Shown here: one piece after another, positions 1 to 10,245 of the stretch
Position numbering within the stretch: position 1 is the first letter of the stretch
Layout: every line of letters starts with the position of its first letter
Assembly (NCBI GenBank): GCA_020650975.1
Contig: JAIPMN010000507.1
Coordinates: 1-30,460, forward strand
Direction of reading: 5' to 3'
Origin: Apostichopus californicus
Taxonomy: Eukaryota > Echinodermata > Holothuroidea > Aspidochirotida > Stichopodidae
Length of the DNA: 30,460 bases
Program-made: the position numbers and the translations under genes
The notes under the pieces: model-generated
The model's database searches: none
What the model saw: the letters and a program-made list of their open reading frames with translations, nothing else
Told to the model about the DNA's origin: nothing

Positions 1-737
1 AGATAGATAGCCTCCATTTTGAGTCTTCCAGTTTTAAGGGTCACAAGGAGCAAATGCAAAAGCATAGGATACAAAGTACCCATGGATTTACCACAGTAGG
101 ATAGTTTCACTAACCCGACTAAATGTAAACATGGCCCAATAAATGCATCAATTTCATTGGCTGTAGTACTTACTAACATACATGTATATCTTCTATTTGT
201 AATGTTGCTTTCATCCAGATGTGATACATGTATGTACAGAAGGTTGACACCCAAGGCATAAATATCGGGTACACCCTCCCCCTACTATCTCACACCCATC
301 AGAACCTCTCTTATCTTTGATATGTTTTTGTTACCCTCAATCATGAGACCCAGGTGCTCCAATATTCCAAGATAGTTCAGATAATCTCAAACTTGGCCAG
401 ACAGGCCGGAACCAGGAGAGAGAGAAAGAGAGGGAGAGATTGTTTATATAGGCCTATGTATATATAGGCCTATATATATCTCTACCAGTCTCCTCCCAGA
501 ATAGTGTTGGTGACATTTGCCCCTTGGGCTTGTACTATTTGTTATTGGTAAAGACTATGATATTTTGTAATTCATTGCTTTTAGCATTAATTTCAAGGGC
601 ATCACCCCCCCCCCCCCCAACCCATTCTTGCTGGATGGCAAAGGGTATCCTAGATTTAAGGAAGATAAGAACAAATAAAATGTTTGAAAGTTGGAGATGG
701 GTTTATGTTGTGTCATTTCCTTGCTGGTGATTTACAG
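1..737. other. Upstream non-coding sequence
   Basis: I see no supportable gene here. The stretch holds a purine-rich GA run near 415-440, a TA-rich microsatellite-like patch near 445-480 containing repeated ggcctata, and a run of 14 C at 605-618. The short reading frames crossing the C run are low-complexity poly-proline translations and not convincing proteins. Confidence 0.6.
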
Positions 738-929
738 TTTTTATCTGTTTTTAAGCAACTCAATGAGTTTGGTTGTCAATGTTTCCAAACCTACCGAATG
801 TTACTGACAAGAGAACCAAACTTGCATTTGGTTAAGAAGGTGACACTTCTCCTAGATTTTATGACCAAAATGGATGTGAGTAATAATGGGAGGTACGCTA
901 GAGAATTTGATTGGATCCTCAACGTTTAG
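738..929 (+). CDS. Candidate exon of an unidentified gene
   Basis: I do not recognise the product. A reading frame is open from a good acceptor (pyrimidine-rich tract ending in tttacag at 731-737). It runs to a consensus donor, gtgagt, at 876, giving 46 codons with both boundaries between codons. The frame also continues past that donor to a TAG at 927-929, so this could equally be a terminal exon. The peptide has mixed, protein-like composition (starts FLSVFKQLNEFG, later REPNLHLVKK and LLLDFMTKMD) and looks helical, with no homopolymer. It shows no similarity that I can see to a type I receptor ectodomain; the single CQC is not enough. It may belong to a gene upstream of the receptor or be chance. 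No flanking exons were found. Confidence 0.25.
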   Translation, partial: FLSVFKQLNEFGCQCFQTYRMLLTREPNLHLVKKVTLLLDFMTKMDVSNNGRYAREFDWILNV

Positions 930-1199
930 TCTCCCGACAGTTATGGTAGCAGCATTTAAGTACACTTAAAGATAAATTGGGAACTGTTAAAAGCTTTTCG
1001 CATTTTACGTTACAAGGTGAAATAGAATTTGACTGGTCAAGTTATCGACCTACTTTGTTATGGAAGTGTGGTATCCAACGGCATGAAATATTTTAAAACT
1101 TAGGATCAACTCAAAAAAGCTGTTGTAATTGAGAGATTGGTTGAGAGATGATGAGTTTTGATGTCAATATTTGATCTTTGTTGGGGGTGGTGAAAGGCA

Positions 1200-1232
1200 G
1201 GGTAGAGGGGGTGGGGGCAGAGAGGGAGGGGG
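1200..1232 (+). other. Potential G-quadruplex motif
   Basis: Four or more runs of at least three G are separated by loops of one to seven bases (GGG, GGGGG, GGGGG, GGG, GGGGG), which meets the usual G4 pattern on the + strand. Whether it folds or has any role cannot be told from sequence. Confidence 0.4.
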
Positions 1233-2137
1233 AGACAGATTGCCATTTACAATACAAGTTAATCGTGTGTTGCTCTGTGTAGAATGTAACTAGTAGTTAT
1301 CCATACTTCCAATCCTGTCGTTTGTAAAAGATTATCAAAATCCTTCTTCTTTTACATTTGCTCTCTGAATTTTCACGGAACTTAGATGTAATGATTCTCG
1401 GATGGGTCTGTCAGAGTAGGAGGGGGATAATGGGAAGTTTCAGATCCACTATCATTTAAGGATAATTTTACGGTCACTGGAGTTTGGAAAATACGCTTCT
1501 CTGAGAGAAATGCATTAGACATGGACCAAAGTTACTCATAACTTTTGTTGAGTGTTGAATTATTTTGAGTGTTCTGGAAAGGACCGTATGGGTCACTAAT
1601 CCTTGTAAAGAAAAAAATCAGAAAAATTAGTTTACATCTCTCCTCACTTACCTGTCTCCCCGCAACCTTAGCACTGTTGTTCTACCGTGCCTAGAATGAG
1701 CTGGTAACCTTTTAACAATGTGCGCCCTCTAAGTTAGCTACTAAACACAGTATTAAACTTATATCAAAAGTGCTGGTGATATTTTATCCTTTTGAGGATT
1801 TTTTTCCCACTTATTTTCATCACCCTTCTACCTGTCTAAGCTGTTCTTATGCACTCTGATTACCTAGTTTACAAAAATGGTCAATCGAAGTCCTGCACCC
1901 ATGTTGACCCACTTAAGGGGGGGTATACTGCTTTATGAACAGGAAACTAAGGAGCTACATGGCCTGGCAGGATAGGGTAAAGGATGGGTGTATTTGAAAG
2001 GCATGGTTGTTGCTTTGGGTGATAGGACTGACTCATTTCTATATTATTTACTTCCTGTAAGTTACAGACAGGTAGGGTTATTACAAGCCCCAAAAAGGGT
2101 TCCTCTCTACTCCTCCTTTGGTACTGAAGTTATACTT

Positions 2138-2177
2138 GATGTTAGTTATGTTAGTTAATGTTAGTTATATGTTAGTT
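2138..2177 (+). repeat. Short tandem array of atgttagtta
   Basis: Four imperfect copies of a 9-11 base unit (atgttagtta and variants) follow one another. This is a simple minisatellite-like array with no evident function. Confidence 0.6.
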
Positions 2178-3841
2178 CGTTCAATAGTAAGTATGACAAC
2201 CGAATTATCAAAGCAAAACAGACGAAGCTAGTTCAGTCGAATGAGACCATTTTTATGATATCAGTTATCCAAAAAATATTTCAAATAATGTTTTGCTCTG
2301 ATAGTCTGATAGTTCTGTAAAGTGTTCTAGTATTGCTGACGGAGTCTGTATCGGCAGTAGACTGTGCTGTCAATAAACAGAAATGTGACAAAAGAAACCA
2401 TTATAGAAGAATATTGTACATTAAATGCAAAGAATTTGCTTTTAAAGCAGTTATTATCATAGTTTCCTTACTTGTTTATCATTTTAAAATTTGAACCAGC
2501 ATGGTTTTATTAAAAACAGAATGTGCAGAACAGTTCTAAGGTGAATGACATGCCCTCACAATGGAACCTATAGAGCAGACAAAATGCCCAGAAGAGTTGA
2601 ATTCCTGGATTTGTTATGTTGCTATGGAAACCAAATTTTTTAACAGTTTTAGTTACTTTTGGTAACATTTTTAAGGATACAATGAGGTCAGCTCTGCATA
2701 GTTTTTTTCATAAAATATTTGTTTCCAAATTTTTTTTTTCAATATTTTTTCTCATAATTTATATATGCAGTTCATAAAGCATGACTAGTCGTATTTCACT
2801 TCAAATAATGAAATTTGAAATAGTTGGAACATTTCCCATATTTCTTCGATGGGATGAAGTTTTATGATTGAGAGGGATCATCAAACACCATAAAAATATG
2901 TTTTTTTTTAAATTTATTTTGTGTCATTTACATCATAATGTAAAAAGGGGGTAGCACCTTGACTATGTGGGTAGTAATGTTCAGAACAAAGGCAACATTT
3001 ACCTTAGACCTTTCTAAGAATGTTTTGATCCTCGTTACAGAATTGTTTATCCTTCATTGACCAGCAAACAGTGTTTCCAACCTTTTATTTTGGTGATTAA
3101 AATCTCTAAATGACATTTACTGCACAATATGAACATGAACACTATCCAGATGTAACATTGAGTCAGGACAAGATATTTTTACTGTCTTTTATAATTGCCA
3201 ACTATTAGAGACTTCAAATGCTTCTCTAAATGGTTGTCAAATTTTGACCTCAAATCTTAAATTAACCTCCTCTGCCGAAGGTGCAGTCACTCTTCAGCCC
3301 AGGTTAAACACGAATCTATGTTCTGATAAGATCAGACGATAAAAGGTGTAGGAATGCACAAAGTTTGCACAAACTGAACAGTTTTTGGATATTTTGATAG
3401 AACCGATCGACAATGTGATTTTATTGAACTGTTTGGACTGTCTTAGTGAACCCCTGGGGGAGGCTCGATATTGACCACTTTGGGTCCTCTGCCATGGGAC
3501 TTAACATAATCTAGCCTGCTTTGGGTACAGTGATCAGGGCTGAAGCTAAAACACTCCTTTAAAATTAATCTGTGTCGGCCACAGATTTTAACGATTGCTA
3601 GAAATTTTCAAAAGTACACTTTCCTGTAGGTTTCTGATTGTATACATTTTCACAAGTATTTAAACAGGGACATTAAAATACCTCAGAGATTGGATGGCGA
3701 CATCTATAGTGACAGTCAAGAAGAAAATGTCTGTCGAAATGTGATCACCGGTGGTGACTAATAAGTGAATTTCTAGCATATTTTGGGGTCAATGCTGCTG
3801 GTGACCTCTAAATTCTTGATTACTTCTTCTGTCATCCACAG

Positions 3842-3992
3842 ACACAAGAAGAGAGTCATCAGAAGGCGGTACCAAGAGACAGGGACGGAATCAGGGAGGG
3901 ACGATGAGTCTTTTATAGGTCCAGGGGAAACACTGACAGATATATTGACCAAATCTGAGACATCAGGGAGTGGGTCAGGTCTTCCATTGTTG
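3842..3992 (+). CDS. BMPR1: Type I receptor kinase exon: juxtamembrane and GS domain
   Basis: This exon encodes the cytoplasmic juxtamembrane segment and the GS domain of a TGF-beta superfamily type I receptor. In this family a type II receptor phosphorylates the GS domain, switching the kinase on. The acceptor is the AG at 3840-3841 after a pyrimidine-rich tract. One base completes a split arginine codon, then come 50 codons. The first residues are basic (HKKRVIRRRYQ), as expected just inside the membrane. Next comes DDESFIGPGETLTDIL, and the exon ends TSGSGSGLPLL, the family signature. It includes the leucine-proline known in relatives to bind FKBP12. The donor gtgagt at 3993 falls between codons, exactly after LPLL, which is the boundary I recall in vertebrate type I receptor genes. 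No transmembrane helix is encoded here. That segment and the cysteine-rich ectodomain must be upstream. Confidence 0.93.
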
Positions 3993-6427
3993 GTGAGTAA
4001 ATTGTGGGTAACAGAGAGCCAGTTGAAAGAAGGGGGTTACATGTTTTGTAAGGGAAAGACATCATCCATCCTCACTGACACATGGTCTAGGTATGCTCAC
4101 AGACAAAGTGAGAATATGAAGGTAGAAGGATTTTTTTTTTTTAGGTTGCGAGCATTAAAATTTGATTTGAAATTTTTTGTTTATTAGTTTTTTAACTGAA
4201 GGATATTTTTCCATTGGTTTGGAAACTGTTTTGGTTTTGATGTCAGATGTAACTAATGCAATCCATCTTTGTCAACATGTGTTATGCTGCAATGCGTATG
4301 CCTTTGTAATCTGGTAAAGGGTACACTAATATATGACTGAAAAAGACCAAACTTTGAAAGTGAGTTTCGAAAATGACACACTGCCTTAAAGTCATTAGAA
4401 CTACAATGCATGTTTGCATTCTAGTTGTAGTCTAGTTTTTCCTAACCTTTTTTCTTCACTTTTTTTTATATTTTTTTTTACTTCATTTAGAAGAAATTAA
4501 GTACTGTTGAGTAATTCCAGTACTGTTGGAACTAAATTGGGTAGTTGTACTGCTCATATGACAACTACACTATGAACATACTGAGACTGTTGACTAACGC
4601 ATGCTTCTCACTCAACAAAGTAGAAGTTCTGGAAAGAAAAAACAAATGGACCATAATACTCAGAATAAGTAGTTTGGTCAACAAACATCACAATAAAGAT
4701 AAGACTGATGATCAAGAAGTGTCACCTTGTTTTTGCTTCAAGTTCCAAAGTCCCCCCCCTCCCCCTTATCTATCGTATTTATATATTTTTGATCATATCC
4801 TTGAGTGGTGGCACATTTTATCAATTGGTGTCCATTTTTTGTTCTCTCCTCCAATTGATTGATGCCCTATTTAATTGATGTTCCTTTCCTCCTTGAAAAT
4901 AGTCCCCGGTCTTAAAATATTAGAAGCGTCTGCTCTAGTTGAAATGTGTGGTTGATCTACGAGCCATTTGTCACTCACGCCGACTAAAGTACTTGCGCTA
5001 CAATGTGTACCCTCGCCCCCGCCTGCCTGCGTGTGCCTCTTTACCTTTGCGGTGGAACTATAAATCAAACAATCATTTTCTCACTTCTATCTTGTTCAAG
5101 ACCCTTTTGTTGAGTGCTTTAACTCTGACTGCAATCCAGCATTTACCTGGATTTAAGGAAGATTTGTACCACTTGCTCCTCCACTCCAAAGCAATTGAAG
5201 CCATCGAAGATATATATACCTTTTTATGTGTCTCAATTTGGTTCGCTTCAAAGGCATATTGTTCACATTTGGGGGGGAAGGCAGGGGGTGGGGGGGGGAA
5301 GGAAAAGCTAAGAGGGCCGGTTGAAATCTAAAGACATCTTTTTCATGAGTTAGTGAAGGTTCATGGTACTGTTACAGTTTAATCTTTGGATGTCTCTTGT
5401 TTATGATTCTTTTTTTCTTTTTTTTTCTGCTGCTTCTTCTTCTCCTTCCAAAACAAGAGATTTTAAAACTGAGCTATCTTTATGCATTGTTTACACTTCA
5501 ATAAATAAATGTATGCGTGGTACAATTTATGAGTGTGCATGAGTACAATTCTTAGAGTATTTCCTGTAAGTGGCTTCGTGAATTCTGAAGCAACCAGAGC
5601 ATTGAGAGGAATATTTGGAAAGCAAAGGAAAATTTAGGAGGGCACATGTTTCCATGGTTTCTGTAGGCAAACCTGTTCAGTATAATTTATAACTGGAAGT
5701 AACATTGGTGCCTGCCTACCTGTCAAAGTCTGGCTGTCGAGCAAAATCATTGTTGACAAAAAAATTCTGTTTCGATATTTTCGAGTTTGCTGTCAATAAA
5801 CTGGGACTCCTTCAGACAACTTTAAATGTATATGCTGTTCTCATTTATCCATCCATGTGCATGGTGTAACAACACTTCTATCTTGTGTGTGTGTGGAGGA
5901 TGGGGGGCAGGGGGAGACATGGGGTTGTTTACTTCAAACCCCACCAGAGAATGGGGGTCTAGGTGGGGTTTTTTTTCTCATTCGTAGCTTTATCGGAATC
6001 GTGTGACCTGAAATCATGTTCTGCAATGTTAAAGAATTTTTATCAGAAAAGTTTGACCATGTTAGGCAATAACACATGTTGTAGAATCTATGAGATTTAT
6101 TAATGTTATAGTTGGTGGGAATCCACACAAGGGTAACTAAATGATTTCTAATATTTAATACCGCATGGTCAAGTCTGGTACTATTTGAAATGTCTACTCT
6201 CCTGTCAAAGTTCTCGGATTTCAAGGCATATCTAAAAACTTTGTAAACGTGATAACTTCAAAAGTAAAAGCTTGGATGATGTCCTTACTTTATATCTAGG
6301 TCCACATTTTTGCAAGAACCTTACCGTGAATAAATGCCCAAAATTTGATATTTATGTATACATGCGTAGAACTGTATTACATGCTCTGATATATAATGTG
6401 TCTGGTCTGTTGTCTTTCTGGTTACAG
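3993..6427 (+). other. Receptor intron after the GS domain (2.4 kb)
   Basis: The intron is bounded by gtgagt at 3993 and ttacag ending at 6427. It holds poly-T tracts near 4131-4141, C-rich and G-rich runs near 4750 and 5271-5298, and AATAAA-like words near 5500. The reading frames at 4545-4862 and 4939-5331 are not recognisable proteins; the second ends in a glycine-rich translation of a G run. Confidence 0.75.
5271..5302 (+). other. Potential G-quadruplex motif
   Basis: G runs of seven, five and nine bases lie within 30 bases, enough for a four-tract quadruplex on the sense strand of the intron. No functional evidence. Confidence 0.4.
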
Positions 6428-6620
6428 GTTCAACGAACCATTGCCAAACAGGTTCAGCTGATAAGATGCGTAGGTAAAGGAAGGTTCGGTGAGGTGTGGA
6501 AAGCAAGGTGGAGGGGAGAAAATGTAGCGGTTAAAATCTATCAAAACGCAGAAGAAGACAGCTGGTTTAGGGAGACGGAGATCTACCAGACAGTGCTGAT
6601 GAGACACGAAAGCATCATGC
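6428..6620 (+). CDS. BMPR1: Type I receptor kinase exon: glycine loop, VAVK lysine, alpha-C
   Basis: This exon encodes the start of the kinase N-lobe. It begins [10 protein letters not shown], joining directly to LPLL of the preceding exon. Then come the ATP glycine loop GKGRFGEVW, the nucleotide-binding lysine in NVAVKIY (codon 6533-6535, residue 87 of the joined fragment), and the alpha-C segment [11 protein letters not shown] with its salt-bridge glutamate (residue 100 by alignment with ALK5 E245). It ends LMRHESIM plus one base of a split codon. All N-lobe residues needed for ATP binding are present. The donor is gtaagt at 6621, but the base before it is C where G is usual. Joined to the next exon this makes CGT, arginine, in place of the glycine of ILGF found in other type I receptors. 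The frame stays open into the intron to 6901, so an unspliced transcript would add an unrelated tail. Confidence 0.95.
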
Positions 6621-6640
6621 GTAAGTTGTGCAATTACCCA

Positions 6641-6996
6641 TCATGCATTGGTCTAACATGTGTTAAGATAGTCATGCAAAACTATCGTTCCACCGAGAAA
6701 TGTAATGTTTTACGTCATCTGGTCGTATTAAAAACGTGCGTAAGTTTTGTAGAATGTTCACAAATGAGCATGAGTGGATCATGCAAAAAACATGCATGTG
6801 TCATGTATAACTCTGACCTGTACAGAGATGTGAATCAGTCCCAAAACAATGTTGTGATTATTGTAAGCCGTTTGAAAACGTGCCTGTCTTCTCTGCGTTA
6901 AGGTGTCATGGATTAGTTCAAGACTGAAAGTCATGCATTGATACCGTGAAATTTCATGCATTTGTTCAAGAATCTCTTTGAGAATGTCATGCATTT
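6641..6996 (+). repeat. Cluster of tcatgca words
   Basis: The word tcatgca recurs at about 6641, 6672, 6779, 6931, 6954 and 6987, with a related catgcatg at 6791. The last two copies sit in a 33-base near-duplication (catgcatttgtt repeated). The donor site just upstream is itself preceded by tcatgc. This could be a decayed minisatellite or a cluster of octamer-like binding words. Confidence 0.4.
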
Positions 6997-9104
6997 GTTT
7001 TTAATTTCTGTCAGTATCGGTTATACAGAAAACACACCGCCCTCTCATATCATTGCAGATGTTTTTCTGTTGAAGATATCTCTTGATTTTCAACAGTTTT
7101 ACATAAATCCCTTGAGGGAATAATTTAAAGGTTCGGATATTTTGTTAATTAGTTTTTGAAGGTTCTAAATTTTTGTCTATCATAAAATACTAAGGTTCCT
7201 GTGTACAAAAATTGCTATACATCTTTTGCGCTTTTGTAGCACTTAACCATACGAGACTGGAAAAATCATTCCCTGTCCTAATTTTGTTTTTGTTAAGATC
7301 GTATGTTAATCCGCCAAGGCTAACGACATAGTTTATAAATTTGAAAGAGAACAGTTCAGGCCATTCAATATTTGAAAGGTTATTCATGTAGCCTTACCAT
7401 TTTAATAGATAATAATTGGAGGAAAGTTCATCTTTGAATACAATTTTGTGTGAATCTTTATTTACTGGTTAAAGGGTGTGAAGACTCACGCAAAAAGAAA
7501 CGTCTAATGCCGGTAATTTGACCTAGTTTCGAATGAGGTGTAACAGAAGTGTTAAACACAACCATCGATCCTAGAAAATACACACACAGCTTGCTACCGT
7601 CGGTAATTAGACACTAGTGTACAGTCAGTACATACAGCTGCGGTCAATACCCACAGCACAGTATACAAACGATACAGCGATGGACATCTCAGGTCCAGCT
7701 AAAGATAACAATTAAGGTAGCACGTTTCATTACTGTCTGCATTTTGTAGCGACACGAACAAAACGTCACTTGCAAGCAACAGAGAGTTAACTTTTTCAGA
7801 TGGCCGCACGCGGTTTGGGGCGAGTCTTTAATGCCTTTAAGTACGAGCCTAGAAGTCCTTACACTTTGCCGAAGGATGGATTGTCCAAATCCTATCAATT
7901 TGTAATGCTTTTCCTCAGCCACTTTAATCAGTGAATCTCATCAACTTTAGTTTATCTTTATTTCAAATCTTTGTCATTCTTTAAGGGGTATATGTGAAAC
8001 TCCAAATGGAGATTGTGGGTTTGGAAACATACCACTGCCAAACTGTGACATGTAGAAATATTTCACATCCACCGTGGTTCGGGGGAGGGGGTTGTGATAC
8101 CTGTTTTCCCTGAGACAAATTTTTTTTTTTATGAATGTTAATTCACTTTTACACATGTAACATTCTCCCCTCCTAAGAATAGATAGTATGCTGCCTCCAT
8201 TTATGTGTATTTATTGATCTGGGGAGATAGTATAAATGTTAAATTATAATCCTGTGTCCCTCATCCAATCTTAATGAGACTCGTTGGGAATCCCATGGTA
8301 GGCTGGTATCACACACATGTGTGTCCTGTAATTCCCAGAATTTCTTCGTGGTCATCGGCCAGGTTTTTAGCCTATAAGTTTTGAGTTTGTTATTATTATA
8401 TCAGAACTGGCTCTGCATGAAGGAAGTATCAAATTTTGATCACTTTCCTGAAGAGAGGAATCTCATGTTTGTATAGACTGACCTTATCTCGTCATAAGCC
8501 CTGTCCTCCGAAGTTTAAAACAAATAAAAAGGAGGGGGAAAAAAAGAAGCAAGGAACAGGGAATTTAATTTAGGGCTTTTAATGGTTGTTTTCATATTCC
8601 CAAAATTGCAGCATGTGGTCTAAACTTTTGGAACATTAGTTCACCTGTAAAAACACCTTCTCTTCCCCTAAGTTATCTACCTTTGCTTTTATTAGCCATT
8701 TCCATCAACAGATTATTGAATGTACATAGCCAATAACGAGCTATAATAATAGCCGTCCGTTATTTTATCGGCAAAGTGCAATTTTTTTTTTTTTAAATTT
8801 CGTTAAAAAGAACGGAGTAATATTATTTCAAGTTGGATGAAAGATGATATTCCACCATTTTAAAAAATCAAAATAGGATTTGGTGAAGTATTTGACAGGA
8901 TTTGTTCAATTACTCTATTGCAGCGTTATTTGAATATTGAGGCAATCCAAAGTTTATTAGAGGATAGTATCCAAAGTGAAATTCTTATAAAATATCCTTT
9001 GTAGAGAGTTCCTCTTCTAAACCATCCAGGCTCTCTTTATCCACTCACGTCTTGCTCGCAATCTGTTCTTTGTGATTTTGATTTACCTCTTTACTCACTT
9101 AAGG

Positions 9105-9149
9105 AAGGTAGGGTGTGGGGGGGGGGTTGGGGGCACAGGGTAGACCTGT
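9105..9149 (+). other. Potential G-quadruplex motif
   Basis: A run of ten G (9117-9126) is flanked by further GGG and GGGGG runs within a short span, on the sense strand of an intron. Confidence 0.35.
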
Positions 9150-9340
9150 GGGGTTTAGGAATTTGTCAATACTGAGATTGAGTAAATGAACAGTGGAAAT
9201 AAACCCTGACTGGGAAATTACAAACATGCAGGAATAGAGCAAACAACCTTTTGGTTATGTAACAAAGATTTGATCCAGTGACCTCAGGGTTCCAAGACCT
9301 CAAATGTTCTACAATTACTCATCAAGATATATCACTTTGT

Positions 9341-9408
9341 GTATAGTTATACAGTTGTTTAGTAATACAGTTATATAGTTATATAGTTATGCAGTTATAT
9401 ACAGTTAA
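9341..9408 (+). repeat. Short tandem array of atagttat/acagttat
   Basis: About seven imperfect 8-9 base units alternate between tatagttat and acagttat. It is a simple sequence array within an intron. Confidence 0.6.
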
Positions 9409-9947
9409 TAGCCGTAGGGATATCTATTAGTAGGAGTTTCACCTGCAGTACTGGTGACTTTCCTTGAAACATCATCCAAGGTGCCTACACATAGAGCAGA
9501 TGAAAGAGGAGGGGAGGGGGGGGGGGTCAAGAATGGCAAACGATCATTTCGAAAAGTTAAAAGCTTGGTTTATCTCGAACACTTATGGTGGTTATGGAAA
9601 AAATTCTGGAAAATCAAAATTCCTTTACATGTGTCTACCAGTAAAGGTTGTTAGGTAATTCTGTGCAATAGTGTTTTGTTGGTCTTGTACTAGTCAAAGT
9701 ACTGCTCCATTCTGGTCTTGCCGGCCTTAGGTGTTGGCTAGCTGTAATGGTGGGCAAATGTGAACTTAACAGCACCATCATGATACATGGTGCAACATTC
9801 TGGAGTTATGAAATGCTGTGGCAGGATGTAACAGATATTGTATCCCATCAAACCAAAGTCTGGAGGATACAGGTTCAAATATTCATATTCCAACCCTTTC
9901 ATATTTTTTTTCTTCTTTTAAAATTATTGTTATTTTTTTTTGTACAG

Positions 9948-10245
9948 GTTTTGTAGCAGCTGACATCAGGGGGACTGGTACTTACACACAGCTGTATCTC
10001 ATCACAGAATATCACGAGTACGGTTCCCTTTACAACTTTCTCGGGAAGAATGTACTCCGGAACTCTGTCATGGTACGCCTTGCGTTCTCCGCCGCGAACG
10101 GCCTGACCCACCTGCATACGGAGATATGCGGCATGAAGGGGAAGCCGTCCATCGCTCATCGGGATATCACCAGCTCTAACATATTAGTCAGGAATAACGG
10201 CCAATGTGTGATTGGCGATCTGGCACTCTCAGCTCGTTACTTAAG
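9948..10245 (+). CDS. BMPR1: Type I receptor kinase exon: L45 loop, catalytic loop, metal-binding motif
   Basis: This exon encodes the rest of the N-lobe and the catalytic centre. Two bases complete the split codon, then [18 protein letters not shown]. This L45 loop decides Smad choice in the family, and it matches the ADIKGTGSWTQ type of ALK3/ALK6, not the ALK1/2 or ALK4/5/7 types. [13 protein letters not shown] and [11 protein letters not shown] follow. The catalytic loop reads HRDITSSN (10157-10180) where relatives have HRDLKSKN: aspartate and asparagine are kept, but the lysine that contacts phosphate is threonine. The metal-binding motif at 10217-10225 reads DLA where relatives have DLG. 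Neighbouring residues are conserved ([14 protein letters not shown]). The exon has no stop or frameshift and ends ARYL plus two bases of a serine codon at donor gtaaaa (10246). It encodes either a divergent or a weakened kinase. Confidence 0.95.

Larger units (their letters stand above)
930..3841. other. Long non-coding stretch before the receptor exons
   Basis: I found no exon I can defend in these 2.9 kb. The missing transmembrane exon of the receptor would have to end with two bases of a split arginine codon, and no candidate with a hydrophobic stretch and a consensus donor was seen. The stretch contains a G-quadruplex-type G run near 1200-1232, a short tandem array near 2138-2177, an AATAAA at 2372-2377, and T-rich runs near 2700-2760. 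It is either intergenic, 5' intron, or both. Confidence 0.5.
6621..9947 (+). other. Receptor intron in the N-lobe (3.3 kb)
   Basis: The intron runs from gtaagt at 6621 to a long T-rich tract and tgtacag ending at 9947. Its first 380 bases carry repeated tcatgca words. Further on are a stretch of G runs (9105-9149), a short tandem array (9341-9408) and a run of 11 G (9516-9526). I saw no additional exon. Confidence 0.75.

Noticed and set aside
524-730. Hydrophobic frame considered as the missing transmembrane exon
   Set aside because: It runs into a 14-C tract, its donor (gtaaag) leaves the wrong phase for the exon at 3842, and it lacks the basic residues expected after a receptor membrane helix.
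4939-5331. 130-codon + frame in the first intron
   Set aside because: No recognisable domain, an alternative start codon, and its end is a translation of a G run. It lies wholly within an intron.
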